From: Martelella mediterranea
GTDB taxonomy: Bacteria; Pseudomonadota; Alphaproteobacteria; Rhizobiales; Rhizobiaceae
Assembly (NCBI RefSeq): GCF_021021415.1
Contig: NZ_JAINWJ010000001.1
Coordinates: 303,816 to 367,815 of the forward strand
Reading direction: 5' to 3'
Length of the DNA: 64,000 nt
The notes under the pieces were generated by a model that was not told where the DNA came from, searched no databases, and worked only from the letters and a program-made list of their open reading frames with translations. Shown here piece by piece: positions 27,304 through 35,863 of the stretch. A program made the position numbers and the translations under genes. Each line of letters opens with the position of its first letter. Position 1 is the stretch's first letter.

Positions 27304-28026
27304 ATGCCTGTTGATGCCCTCTACCGCAACGATTTCACCCTGACGAGTTGCGATGCGGTGGTCACTTCAGTGCATGAGAACGGCACGTTCGAGACCGACC
27401 GCACCTGTTTTTACGCCACCTCCGGCGGCCAGCCGGGGGATACCGGCATCGCCCGGCGCGCTGACGGCTCGGCGATCGCGCTTGCCGTTACCCGCCATGG
27501 CGAGACCAAAGACATCATCCTCCATGTGCCGGCCGAAGGCGAGACGCCGCCCGCCCTCGGCGACAGGCTCCACCTTGAAATCGACTGGCCGCGGCGGCTG
27601 AAGCTGATGCGCATGCACACCGCCTGCCACCTGCTTTCCGTCGTCTGTCCCTATCCGATCACCGGCGCATCCGTCGGCGAAGACGAATCCCGCGTCGATT
27701 TCGACATGTCGGAAACGATCGACAGGCAAGCAGTCACGGCTGCGATGATGAAGCTGGTTGCCGAAGACCATCCGGTCTATGTGCAGTGGATCACCGATGA
27801 AGAGCTGGCCGCCAATCCCGGCATTGTCAAATCGAAGAATGTCCGCCCGCCGATGGGCATGGGCCGGATCTCGCTGATCGCGATCGGCGAGAATGCCAGC
27901 GTGGACAGCCAGCCCTGCGGCGGCACCCATGTGCTTTCCACCGACGAGGTCGGCGGCATCCACATCGGCAAGATCGAAAAGAAGGGCCGCGAGAACCGCC
28001 GTTTTCGAATACGGTTTGACGCCTAG
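27304..28026 (+). CDS. Alanyl-tRNA editing protein (AlaX family)
   Basis: Free-standing editing domain that hydrolyses mischarged Ser- or Gly-tRNA(Ala). It has the N-terminal glycine-rich region FYATSGGQPGDTG near residue 38 and the zinc/catalytic sites RMHTACHLL (HxxxH, near 102) and QPCGGTHV (near 200). 240 aa corresponds to the medium AlaX-M type with an extra N-terminal domain. Coupling to cysK ten bases upstream is notable but its meaning is unclear. An E-type repeat follows two bases after its stop. Confidence 0.92.
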   Translation: MPVDALYRNDFTLTSCDAVVTSVHENGTFETDRTCFYATSGGQPGDTGIARRADGSAIALAVTRHGETKDIILHVPAEGETPPALGDRLHLEIDWPRRLKLMRMHTACHLLSVVCPYPITGASVGEDESRVDFDMSETIDRQAVTAAMMKLVAEDHPVYVQWITDEELAANPGIVKSKNVRPPMGMGRISLIAIGENASVDSQPCGGTHVLSTDEVGGIHIGKIEKKGRENRRFRIRFDA

Positions 28027-28027
28027 A

Positions 28028-28072
28028 GCATCGGGCGAAAAAGTGGAATCCGGTTTTTCGATAACCCGATGC
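28028..28072 (+). repeat. Rhizobial-type palindromic element, copy E2
   Basis: GCATCGGG (28028-28035) pairs with CCCGATGC (28065-28072), and CGAAAAA (28036-28042) with TTTTTCG (28054-28060). Nearly identical to the reverse complement of 4604-4648. It fills most of the gap between the AlaX gene and sseA, followed by AAAACAAAAAGCTAGAGC, a tail that is also seen at 30551-30571. Confidence 0.82.
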
Positions 28073-28115
28073 GTCAAAACAAAAAGCTAGAGCATCGCAT
28101 GAGGAGTGTCGTCAG

Positions 28116-28955
28116 ATGAATTTTGTCGTTTCGCCGGAATGGGTCGAGGAAAGGCTGGGCAAGCCCGGCTTTTCGGTCATCGATGCCTCATGGTATCTGC
28201 CGGCCCATAACCGCGACCCGAAGGCCGAATACCTGGCCGGCCATCTGCCGGGCGCGGTGTTTTTCGATCACGACGCGGTTGCCGACACATCCTCCGGCCT
28301 GCCGCACACCCTGCCTGCGCCGGAGATGTTTGCCGCCGAAATGGAAGCGCTCGGCGTCGGCAGCGATCACACGATCGTGGTCTATGACGGCCCGGGCTAC
28401 CTGGCAGCCCCGCGCCTGTGGTGGATGCTCAGGATGATGGGCGCGAGCGACGTCTACGTGCTCGATGGCGGCCTTGACGGCTGGCGCGGCGAAGGCCGCG
28501 CCCAGGAGACCGGCGCCCCCGCGCCTCAACCCGCGAAATTCGTGCTCGACTCCAAACCGCACCGCGTCACCTCTTTTGAAGACATGCGCGACATCGTCGC
28601 CTCCGGCAGAAGCCAGATCGCCGATGCGCGCAGCGCCGCCCGGTTCGAGGCGGCGGAGCCGGAACCCCGCGCGGGCATGCGCGCCGGCCACATGCCGGGC
28701 GCTAAAAGCCTACCATCCTCGTCCTTTGCCGAAAATGGCCGGTTCAAATCGCCCGAAGAGCTTCGCGCCCTGTTCGATGAGGCCGGGATTGACCTTGGGA
28801 AACCGGTGGTCACCACCTGCGGCTCCGGCGTCACCGCCGCGATCATCACGCTTGCGCTCGAAACGCTCGACCACACCGACAATACGCTTTATGACGGCTC
28901 GTGGTCGGAATGGGGCAGCCGCGATGATACGCCCGTCGCGACCGGAAAGGCCTGA
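28116..28955 (+). CDS. sseA: 3-mercaptopyruvate sulfurtransferase
   Basis: Two rhodanese domains; transfers sulfur from 3-mercaptopyruvate to thiols or cyanide in the cytoplasm. The inactive first domain spans about residues 1-140 (GHLPGAVFFDHDAVAD near 44, YDGPGYLAAPRLWWML near 89); the active second domain has GHMPGAKSLPSS near 191 and the catalytic loop TTCGSGVTAA with C235. CGSGVT rather than CRxGxR distinguishes mercaptopyruvate from thiosulfate sulfurtransferases. 279 aa; GGAG nine bases before ATG. It sits close to cysK and ttcA, both also sulfur enzymes. Confidence 0.93.
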   Translation: MNFVVSPEWVEERLGKPGFSVIDASWYLPAHNRDPKAEYLAGHLPGAVFFDHDAVADTSSGLPHTLPAPEMFAAEMEALGVGSDHTIVVYDGPGYLAAPRLWWMLRMMGASDVYVLDGGLDGWRGEGRAQETGAPAPQPAKFVLDSKPHRVTSFEDMRDIVASGRSQIADARSAARFEAAEPEPRAGMRAGHMPGAKSLPSSSFAENGRFKSPEELRALFDEAGIDLGKPVVTTCGSGVTAAIITLALETLDHTDNTLYDGSWSEWGSRDDTPVATGKA

Positions 28956-28960
28956 GCGCG

Positions 28961-29524
28961 ATGACGAAAAAGACGACAGCACCGATCCCGGTCCACGTCA
29001 CCCGGCTTGAAATGACCGCTGCGCCAAAGGCCCATTTGCTGGCGCCGGCGAATCTTCATATCGCGCTGATGCGGGTGCCGGAAATTCCGCTTGCCTATTA
29101 CCGTTTTCTCTATCGCCAGGTCGGCTCGCGCTGGGAGTGGGTCGACCGGGTGCGCATGAGCGACGAGGACCTTGCCGCCACCATCCACAACGACCGCACC
29201 ACGGTGACCGTGTTCTATCTGGAAGGCGCGCCGGCCGGCTTTTACGAATACCACCGCGAGGATGACAGCGTCACGCGTCTTGTGCATTTCGGCCTGTTCG
29301 AACGCGCGCTCGGCTTTGGCGTCGGCAAGTGGTTCCTGCTTCAGGCGCTGAAGGCGATCTGGGCCGACCAGCCCGAGAAAGTGATCACCGAGACCAACAA
29401 CCTCGATCACCCGCGCGCGCTCCAGCTCTACCAGCAGTTCGGCTTCTCGCCGGTCTCCACCCATGAAAGCGAAATCGCGCCGTTATCGGATGCCGAGCTT
29501 CTGGCATTGGCGCGGCGGTTCTAG
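28961..29524 (+). CDS. GNAT family N-acetyltransferase
   Basis: A 187-aa acetyl-CoA-dependent transferase. The acetyl-CoA loop is [20 protein letters not shown] near residue 110, followed by [19 protein letters not shown] near 145, the usual GNAT C-terminal beta-bulge and helix. The N-terminus [14 protein letters not shown] strand and RYWEW-type patch ([11 protein letters not shown]) form the substrate side. Substrate unknown. It starts six bases after the sseA stop and ends 26 bases before glsA, so it belongs to the same transcript. Confidence 0.85.
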   Translation: MTKKTTAPIPVHVTRLEMTAAPKAHLLAPANLHIALMRVPEIPLAYYRFLYRQVGSRWEWVDRVRMSDEDLAATIHNDRTTVTVFYLEGAPAGFYEYHREDDSVTRLVHFGLFERALGFGVGKWFLLQALKAIWADQPEKVITETNNLDHPRALQLYQQFGFSPVSTHESEIAPLSDAELLALARRF

Positions 29525-29549
29525 TGCCCTTCAGGGGGAGATGACCGGC

Positions 29550-30476
29550 ATGAACCTGCAGACCATTGCTGACGATATCGTGCGCGAGCTCCAGCCGCGC
29601 CTCGGCGAGGGCAAGGTGGCGGATTACATTCCCGAACTCGCGAAGGTCGACCCCAATCAGTTCGGCATCGCCATCACAACCGTTGACGGCAAGACCTACC
29701 TTGCGGGCGATGCCGAGACACAGTTTTCGATCCAGAGCATTTCCAAGGTGTTCATGCTCACGCTGGCGCTCGGCAAGATCGGCGAGGCGATCTGGAAACG
29801 GGTCGGGCGCGAGCCCTCCGGCTCCGCCTTCAATTCGATCGTCCAGCTCGAGCACGAGCACGGCATTCCGCGCAATCCCTTCGTCAATGCCGGCGCGATC
29901 GTGGTGACCGATATCGTGCTGGCCGGCCATGCGCCGCGCGAGGCGATCGGCGAATTCCTGCGCTTCATGCATTTCATCGCCAATGACGAGACGCTTTCGA
30001 TCGACGAGAAGGTCGCGCAATCGGAACAGCGCACGGGCTTCCGCAATTTCGCGCTCGCCAATTTCATGCGCGGCTTCAGGAATATCCACCACCCGGTCGA
30101 CCACGTGCTCGGCGTCTACTTCCATCAATGCGCGCTGATGATGAACTGCGTCCAGCTTGCCCATGCCGGGCTTTATCTGGCCAATCACGGCACCAATCCG
30201 CTGACGGGCTTTTCCGTGGTCTCGCCGCGCAGGGCGCGCCGCATCAACGCGATGATGCTGACCTGCGGCCATTATGACGGTTCCGGCGATTTCGCCTTCC
30301 GCGTCGGCCTTCCCGGCAAATCCGGCGTCGGAGGCGGCATTCTGGCGGTCGCGCCCGGCAAGGCCTCGATCGCGGTCTGGTCGCCGGGGCTGGATGCGAC
30401 CGGCAACCCGGCGCTCGGTTCGGTCGCGCTCGAAATGCTGGCGGCGCGCACCGGCTGGTCGGTTTTTGCGGGTTGA
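29550..30476 (+). CDS. glsA: Glutaminase A
   Basis: Hydrolyses glutamine to glutamate and ammonia with a serine beta-lactamase-like fold. The catalytic SxxK is in [12 protein letters not shown] near residue 65; [10 protein letters not shown] near 113, QHLN-type loop [15 protein letters not shown] near 195 and the C-terminal [16 protein letters not shown] near 260 are family marks. 308 aa from ATG 29550, where GGGGGAG lies nine bases before; an in-frame ATG at 29541 has no spacing to that site. Bacterial glutaminases of this type often aid acid resistance. Confidence 0.94.
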   Translation: MNLQTIADDIVRELQPRLGEGKVADYIPELAKVDPNQFGIAITTVDGKTYLAGDAETQFSIQSISKVFMLTLALGKIGEAIWKRVGREPSGSAFNSIVQLEHEHGIPRNPFVNAGAIVVTDIVLAGHAPREAIGEFLRFMHFIANDETLSIDEKVAQSEQRTGFRNFALANFMRGFRNIHHPVDHVLGVYFHQCALMMNCVQLAHAGLYLANHGTNPLTGFSVVSPRRARRINAMMLTCGHYDGSGDFAFRVGLPGKSGVGGGILAVAPGKASIAVWSPGLDATGNPALGSVALEMLAARTGWSVFAG

Positions 30477-30509
30477 ACCTTTCGGTGTAAACGGGCATTC
30501 CCTTTGAGC

Positions 30510-30548
30510 GCGTCCAGGAAAAGTGGATACCGGTTTTCCGTCCGGACG
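30510..30548 (+). repeat. Diverged palindromic element, copy E3
   Basis: GCGTCC/GGACG outer arms and GGAAAA/TTTTCC inner arms around GTGGATACCGG keep the architecture of E1 and E2 with different bases in the stems. It is followed by AAAACAAAAGGTTAGAGCC and a further 7-bp repeat, TAGAGCC (30566-30572) with GGCTCTA (30600-30606). Lies between glsA and ttcA. Confidence 0.7.
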
Positions 30549-30627
30549 AGCGGAAAACAAAAGGTTAGAGCCGGTTCGCGATTCAACGAAAAGCAAACAG
30601 GCTCTAGCAAACCAAGCGCCCGGAGCG

Positions 30628-31476
30628 ATGATGAACGAACTGGCTGACGATACCCTGCCCGATGCCTTCCAGGCATTGTTCGCCGATGCGCCCTCCTCCG
30701 TCGGTTTCGGCAAACTGCGCAAGCGGCTGCTCAGGCAGGTGCGCCAGGCGATCGCCGATTTCGACATGCTGAAGGGGCAGAAGCGCTGGCTGGTGGCGCT
30801 GTCGGGCGGCAAGGACAGCTATGGTCTGCTTGCCGTGCTGCTGGAGCTGAAATGGCGCGGCCTGCTGCCGATCGACATCATCGCCTGCAATCTTGATCAG
30901 GGTCAGCCGAATTTTCCCAAGCACGTGCTGCCGGATTACCTCACGAAGGTCGGCGTTCCGCACCGGATCGAATATCGCGACACCTATTCGATCGTCACCG
31001 AGAAACTGGCTCCCGGCTCCACCTACTGCGCGCTCTGTTCGCGGCTGAGACGCGGCAATCTCTACCGGATCGCGCGCGAGGAGGGCTGCGATGCGCTGGT
31101 GCTCGGCCACCATCGCGAGGATATTCTCGAAACCTTCTTCATGAACCTGTTCCATGGCGGCAAGCTCGCCACCATGCCGGCGAAACTGCTGAACGATGAA
31201 GGCGATCTGATGGTGCTGCGCCCCCTCGCCTACGCCGCCGAGGACGATCTCGCCCGGTTTGCCGAGGCGATGCGGTTTCCGATCATCCCCTGCGATCTCT
31301 GCGGCTCGCAAGACGGACTGGAGCGCAATGCCATGAAGCAGATGCTGGCGGACATGGAAGCGCGCATGCCCGGCCGCAAGGATGTGATGCTGCGGGCGCT
31401 TTCAAGCGTCAATCCCTCGCATCTTCTGGATCCCTCGCTGTTCGATTTTTCCGGGCTAACCGCCACTAGACGATAG
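30628..31476 (+). CDS. ttcA: tRNA 2-thiocytidine(32) synthetase TtcA
   Basis: ATP-dependent iron-sulfur enzyme that thiolates cytidine 32 of some tRNAs. The PP-loop SGGKDS is at residues 59-64; the cluster-binding cysteine pairs are in [10 protein letters not shown] near 132 and IPCDLCGSQ near 222. 282 aa from ATG 30628; a second ATG follows immediately (30631) and GGAG lies three or six bases away respectively. The frame is open further upstream through the repeat, which is not coding. Sulfur could come from the neighbouring sulfurtransferase or a cysteine desulfurase elsewhere. Confidence 0.94.
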   Translation: MMNELADDTLPDAFQALFADAPSSVGFGKLRKRLLRQVRQAIADFDMLKGQKRWLVALSGGKDSYGLLAVLLELKWRGLLPIDIIACNLDQGQPNFPKHVLPDYLTKVGVPHRIEYRDTYSIVTEKLAPGSTYCALCSRLRRGNLYRIAREEGCDALVLGHHREDILETFFMNLFHGGKLATMPAKLLNDEGDLMVLRPLAYAAEDDLARFAEAMRFPIIPCDLCGSQDGLERNAMKQMLADMEARMPGRKDVMLRALSSVNPSHLLDPSLFDFSGLTATRR

Positions 31477-31713
31477 CTGGGAATTTCAGGCCTCCGCGAT
31501 TTGTGACAGAACGGCAAAACTTTTCGGCCGCCCGGCGAAAAGCGCCGGTTTTGCGCCGCCACGTCTTGCCGTTTGTCCGTGGCGGTGCCACAAAAGGCCA
31601 ACCCCGGCTCGTCGCGCACTCCCCGGCGCAGTTGAAGGCAATCCGGGTTTTCGAAATTGCGCATCATTGCCCACGGCAATCCACATGATGCGCCAAAGAC
31701 AAGAGGTGATGTC

Positions 31714-33138
31714 TTGGAAAAAGCAGAAATCGGACTGATCGGGCTCGGAGTGATGGGCTCCAACCTCGCCCTCAACATTGCCGAGAAGGGCAACAGGATC
31801 GCGGTCTACAACCGCACGGCCGACAAGACGCGCGCATTCTACGCCGGCGCCGGCGAACTGCAGAAGAACATCGTCCCGACCGAGACGCTTTCTGATTTCG
31901 TCGCGGCCATCCGCCCGCCGCGTCCGATCATCATCATGATCAAGGCCGGCGATCCTGTTGACGAGGAAATGGAAAAGCTGCGTCCCTATCTCGGCAATGG
32001 CGACATCATCATCGATGCCGGCAACGCCAATTTCCACGACACCCGCCGCCGCTTCAAGGAGCTTGACGGCACCGGCCTGACCTTTATCGGCATGGGCGTG
32101 TCGGGTGGCGAGGAAGGCGCGCGTCATGGTCCCTCGATCATGGTCGGCGGCACCGAGGACAGCTACAAGCGCGTCGAGAAAGTGCTGACCTCGATCTCCG
32201 CCAAATTCGACAACGACCCTTGCTGCGCCTGGCTCGGACCTGATGGCGCCGGTCATTTCGTCAAGACCATCCATAACGGCATCGAATATGCCGACATGCA
32301 GATGATCGCCGAAATCTACGGCATCCTGCGCGACGGCTGCGGCATGGATGCCAACGACATCGCCAACGTCTTCGGCGAGTGGAACAAGGGCCGCCTGAAC
32401 TCCTTCCTGATCGAGATTACCGAGAAGGTGCTGCGCGCCGCCGATCCGGAAACCGGCAAGGCCATGCCTGACGTGATCGTCGATGCCGCCGGCCAGAAGG
32501 GCACCGGCCGCTGGTCCGCGATCGAGGCCCAGCAGCTTGCCGTGCCCGCCACCGTGATCGAGGCGGCCGTTGCCGCCCGCTGCATCTCCGCCATGCGCGG
32601 CGAGCGCGCCGCTGCCGAGCCGATGTTCAACAAGGAAGAGCTTTCCTTCGGCATCGAAGCCGGCCCCTGGCTCAACCGCGATCTTGAACTGGCGCTGTTC
32701 GCCGCCAAGATCGCGGCTTACGCCCAGGGCTTCGATGTGATGGCGTCTGCCTCCGAGGAATATGGCTGGAACCTGCCGATGCCGGAAATCGCCCGCATCT
32801 GGCGCGCCGGCTGCATCATCCGCTCGCAGTTCCTGGACGAGATCACCAAGGCATTCTCCGATACCCCGGATGTCGCCAACCTGATCGTGACGCCGGCCTT
32901 CTCCGAGATGGTCAATGAGTGCATGCCGTCGCTGCGCCGGATCGTGTCGGCGGCAACCGCCGCCGGCCTGCCTGTTCCGGGCCTTGCCTCGGCGCTCACC
33001 TATTTCGATGCCTATCGCCAGTCGCGCGGCACCGCCAACCTGATCCAGGCCCAGCGCGATTTCTTCGGCGCCCATGGCTTCGACCGTCTCGACGGCCTCG
33101 ATATCCATCACGGCCCCTGGGGCAGCGGCGCGGCCTGA
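31714..33138 (+). CDS. gnd: 6-phosphogluconate dehydrogenase, decarboxylating
   Basis: Oxidises 6-phosphogluconate to ribulose-5-phosphate with NADP and CO2 release. The NADP motif is IGLIGLGVMGSNLALNIA near residue 6; the substrate signature is FIGMGVSGGEEGARHGPSIM near 124 and the lysine loop is HFVKTIHNGIEYADMQ near 180. 474 aa as for the long form. The start must be the TTG at 31714, preceded by AGAGGTGAT, because the Rossmann motif begins seven codons later and no ATG lies between; another TTG at 31657 is open but has no site. An intrinsic terminator follows. Confidence 0.95.
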   Translation: MEKAEIGLIGLGVMGSNLALNIAEKGNRIAVYNRTADKTRAFYAGAGELQKNIVPTETLSDFVAAIRPPRPIIIMIKAGDPVDEEMEKLRPYLGNGDIIIDAGNANFHDTRRRFKELDGTGLTFIGMGVSGGEEGARHGPSIMVGGTEDSYKRVEKVLTSISAKFDNDPCCAWLGPDGAGHFVKTIHNGIEYADMQMIAEIYGILRDGCGMDANDIANVFGEWNKGRLNSFLIEITEKVLRAADPETGKAMPDVIVDAAGQKGTGRWSAIEAQQLAVPATVIEAAVAARCISAMRGERAAAEPMFNKEELSFGIEAGPWLNRDLELALFAAKIAAYAQGFDVMASASEEYGWNLPMPEIARIWRAGCIIRSQFLDEITKAFSDTPDVANLIVTPAFSEMVNECMPSLRRIVSAATAAGLPVPGLASALTYFDAYRQSRGTANLIQAQRDFFGAHGFDRLDGLDIHHGPWGSGAA

Positions 33139-33173
33139 GCCGGCCGCAAGGCGTAGCAAATTAGAAAATCGGA

Positions 33174-33197
33174 AAGCCCCGGCGACGGGGCTTTTTT
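33174..33197 (+). terminator. Intrinsic terminator of gnd
   Basis: AAGCCCCG and CGGGGCTT form an eight-pair stem with a GCGA tetraloop, followed by six T. It also separates gnd from the convergent diguanylate cyclase gene. Confidence 0.9.
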
Positions 33198-33215
33198 CGT
33201 ATTCCCGGGTGAGCC

Positions 33216-34319
33216 TCAGGCGGAACGGGTCTTCTGCCTTCGGTCGGTTTCGGGTTGATAGGTGCACACGCGGTTGCGGCCGCTGTTCTTGGCATCATAG
33301 AGCGCCTTGTCGGCATGTTCTATGACCTGGAACACGGAGAGGGCCGAAGCGTTCGCTTCGGCGACCCCGATGCTGACCGTCACGGTGACCTCCTCCGTCA
33401 CCGCCTGGAAGCGCTCTTCCATGATCTGAAGCCTGATATCCTCGGCGATGCGCTGGGCATTGTGCAGCGTGGCTTCCTTGACCACCACGCAGAATTCCTC
33501 CCCGCCATAGCGCACCACCAGATCGAAGCCGCGCATGCGTCCGCGGACAACCTCGGCAAGCCGGCGCAGAACCCTGTCGCCAAAGGCATGGCCGTGAATG
33601 TCGTTCAGGGATTTGAAGCCATCGATATCTATCATCAGGACGGCGAAGGGATGACGCTCCGCTTCGGCGGCGACCTGCCGGTCGAACGCCTCAAGCGCCC
33701 GTCTGTTCTTGAGGCCGGTCAGCGGATCGCGTTCCGCCTCGCGCTTGTAGGCGCGATACTCGGCCTCGCGACGATCCTCCATGGCAAGCAGATAGCCGAG
33801 GATCATGGTTCCGAGCAGATTGCGGATAATGAGCGCCGGCGTTGTCGACGATACCAGCGGCACGGGCGCGAAAACGCCCGCAACCAGTGACAACGACAGC
33901 AAAAGCCCCAGAATGGCAAGGCCGATGGGGTCGCGTCGCCCGCCGCTAAGCCGCGCATAGACAAGACCGATCACCGCGGCAAGCGCAATGGCGACACAGC
34001 CGGCAAGCGCGCCCGCACCGCCAATATTAACACGCATCGCGATGGTCAGGGCGGATGCGATCAAAGCGGCGAGCGGACCGCCGAAGAGCGCCGCAAGCGC
34101 AACCATGGCCGTCCGGATATCAAGGATGACGCCCGGCACGACCTCGAGCGGATTGGCCATAGCGACCACCGCACCGAATCCGAACAGAAGACCGATCGCC
34201 AGCGATGAACGGACGATTGAAAAGCGTGCGCGCCGGATCAACCTATAGGCGAGCACGATGAGGGCCGCCATGCCGACCTTTTCAAGCATGGCAATGACGA
34301 TTTCCAGATTCTCAAGCAT
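33216..34319 (-). CDS. Diguanylate cyclase with 5TMR-type membrane sensor and GGDEF domain
   Basis: Inner-membrane enzyme that makes cyclic di-GMP. Residues 1-180 carry about six hydrophobic helices with the 5TMR-LYT pattern (PGVILDIRTAMVALAALFGG, GGAGALAGCVAIALAAV). The GGDEF domain begins near 195 (DPLTGLKNRRALEAF). The active loop RYGGEEF near 285 is intact and the inhibitory I-site RGFD stands five residues before it, so product feedback is expected. The 3' end is close to the gnd terminator. The natural signal for the membrane part is unknown. Confidence 0.92.
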   Translation of the reverse strand: MLENLEIVIAMLEKVGMAALIVLAYRLIRRARFSIVRSSLAIGLLFGFGAVVAMANPLEVVPGVILDIRTAMVALAALFGGPLAALIASALTIAMRVNIGGAGALAGCVAIALAAVIGLVYARLSGGRRDPIGLAILGLLLSLSLVAGVFAPVPLVSSTTPALIIRNLLGTMILGYLLAMEDRREAEYRAYKREAERDPLTGLKNRRALEAFDRQVAAEAERHPFAVLMIDIDGFKSLNDIHGHAFGDRVLRRLAEVVRGRMRGFDLVVRYGGEEFCVVVKEATLHNAQRIAEDIRLQIMEERFQAVTEEVTVTVSIGVAEANASALSVFQVIEHADKALYDAKNSGRNRVCTYQPETDRRQKTRSA

Positions 34320-34451
34320 CGCGTCCTGAACCGCCAGGTCTTTCTTTAATCTTCGAAGCCGCTAAAACACAGCCATCGAGTTTCAACAACAAGGCCCGCA
34401 TCTCGCTGAAGGGCGCCGTCGGAGCAAGGAATGTCCGATACATATCGCTCC

Positions 34452-34510
34452 GCCGCAAAGTTGGTAGGGTTAACGCTGGACCAGCGCAACTTAAGTTCCT
34501 ACTTTGCGGC
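34452..34510. promoter_or_regulatory. Nested inverted repeats upstream of the FAH-family gene
   Basis: GCCGCAAAGT (34452-34461) and ACTTTGCGGC (34501-34510) are exact complements and enclose CGCTGG-A-CCAGCG (34474-34486). The structure ends 86 bases before the start codon at 34597, within the 277-base divergent gap. It could be a regulator site pair or a folded leader; no other feature was seen in the gap. Confidence 0.5.
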
Positions 34511-34596
34511 CGGTTTTGCTTCATCCGGCCCGACGTTGGAGCCAGGCTGTTGTCAAAATGCACCTGTCATGGTTCCCGCTTTCAGGACAAACACCG

Positions 34597-35286
34597 ATGT
34601 CATCATTCGTCATACCCTCTCCGCCCGCCGTGACCCTGCCCGTCAGAGGCAGTGCAAGCACATTTCCCGTTCGCCGGGTCTATTGCGTGGGTCGCAACTA
34701 CGCCGCACACGCGGTGGAAATGGGCCATGATCCCAGCCGCGAAGCGCCGTTCTTCTTCCAGAAGAACCCCGACAATCTCGTCGCCCACGGCAAACCCTTT
34801 CCCTATCCCGTCCAGTCGCGGAACGTCCACCACGAGGTTGAGTGTTTCGTTGCCCTGAAAAATGGCGGCGCCGATATCAGCGTCGGTGAGGCCCTGGAGT
34901 GTGTATACGGTTATGGCGTGGCTGTGGATTTCACCCGGCGCGACATTCAGGACGAAGCCAAGGCGAAATCGAGGCCGTGGGAAATGGCCAAAGCCTTCGA
35001 GGGTTCCGCGCCCGTCTCCGCAATCGCGCCCGCCGCCGAAATCGGCCACCCCGCGCGCGGCGCGATCAGCCTTGTGCGCAACGGCACGGTGGTCCAGAAC
35101 GGCGATCTCTCGCAGATGATCTGGAAGACCGCAGAAATCATCGCCGAGCTTTCCCGTTATGTGCGCCTTGCCGCCGGCGACGTCATCCTCACCGGCACGC
35201 CCGCGGGCGTTGGACCGGTCGAGCGCGGTGATCGCATTGCGTGCACCATCGAGGGCGTTGGAGAGCTTGCATTCGAGGTAATCTGA
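34597..35286 (+). CDS. Fumarylacetoacetate hydrolase family protein
   Basis: Metal-dependent hydrolase, decarboxylase or isomerase of 2-oxo acid pathways; the 229-aa form resembles YcgM and acylpyruvases. Family marks are YCVGRNYAAHAVEMGHD near residue 30, the metal-binding HHEVECFVAL near 76, VAVDFTRRDIQDEAK near 110 and LTGTPAGVGPVERGD near 200. The start at ATG 34597 is chosen because the family begins shortly before the YCVGRNY strand; the frame is open to 34504. The gamma carbonic anhydrase gene follows 34 bases later, probably in the same transcript. Confidence 0.88.
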   Translation: MSSFVIPSPPAVTLPVRGSASTFPVRRVYCVGRNYAAHAVEMGHDPSREAPFFFQKNPDNLVAHGKPFPYPVQSRNVHHEVECFVALKNGGADISVGEALECVYGYGVAVDFTRRDIQDEAKAKSRPWEMAKAFEGSAPVSAIAPAAEIGHPARGAISLVRNGTVVQNGDLSQMIWKTAEIIAELSRYVRLAAGDVILTGTPAGVGPVERGDRIACTIEGVGELAFEVI

Positions 35287-35320
35287 TATAGTGTCTGTCT
35301 GCGTTTGAGAGGAGATAGAC

Positions 35321-35863
35321 GTGCCGCTTTACAACCTCGCCGATAAACGGCCGCAGTTGCCGCCTGAAGGCAGATTCTGGATCGCTCCCGACGCGTCGGT
35401 GATCGGCGACATCATCGTCGGCGAGGATGTCGGCATCTGGTTTGCCGCCGTGCTGCGCGGCGACACCGAGCCGATCACCATCGGCAGGGGCAGCAATATC
35501 CAGGATGGGGTCATCATCCATACCGACTTTGGATTCCCGACCACGATCGGCGAAGGCTGCACCATTGGCCACCGCGTGATCCTGCATGGCTGCACGATTG
35601 GCGACAACAGCCTTGTCGGCATGGGGGCCACGATCCTGAACGGCGCGACGATCGGCCGCAACTCGCTGGTCGGCGCCAATGCGCTGGTGACCGAGGGGAA
35701 ATCCTTTCCCGACAACAGCCTGATCGTCGGATCGCCGGCCCGCGCCGTGCGCGAACTCGATGCCGATGCCATCGCCGGCCTTCGTCAGTCGGCCGAAAAC
35801 TACATCGCCAACTGGAAGCGTTTCAGCCGCGATCTCGGGCCGGCGGAGTCCCGGACGTCATGA
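35321..35863 (+). CDS. Gamma carbonic anhydrase family protein
   Basis: Left-handed beta-helix of hexapeptide repeats (IGDIIVGEDVGIW, TIGEGCTIGHRVILHGCTIG), 180 aa. The three zinc-ligand histidine positions of gamma carbonic anhydrases are present in VIIHTDFG near residue 67, IGHRVILHG near 86 and 91. Proteins of this group range from active carbonic anhydrases to acyltransferase-like relatives and complex I-associated subunits in plants. The last codons overlap the following diguanylate cyclase gene by four bases (ATGA). Confidence 0.9.
   Translation: MPLYNLADKRPQLPPEGRFWIAPDASVIGDIIVGEDVGIWFAAVLRGDTEPITIGRGSNIQDGVIIHTDFGFPTTIGEGCTIGHRVILHGCTIGDNSLVGMGATILNGATIGRNSLVGANALVTEGKSFPDNSLIVGSPARAVRELDADAIAGLRQSAENYIANWKRFSRDLGPAESRTS

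Noticed and set aside
31486..33267. Open frame of 593 codons opposite gnd
   Set aside because: Antisense shadow; gnd is complete on the plus strand with terminator and ribosome site.
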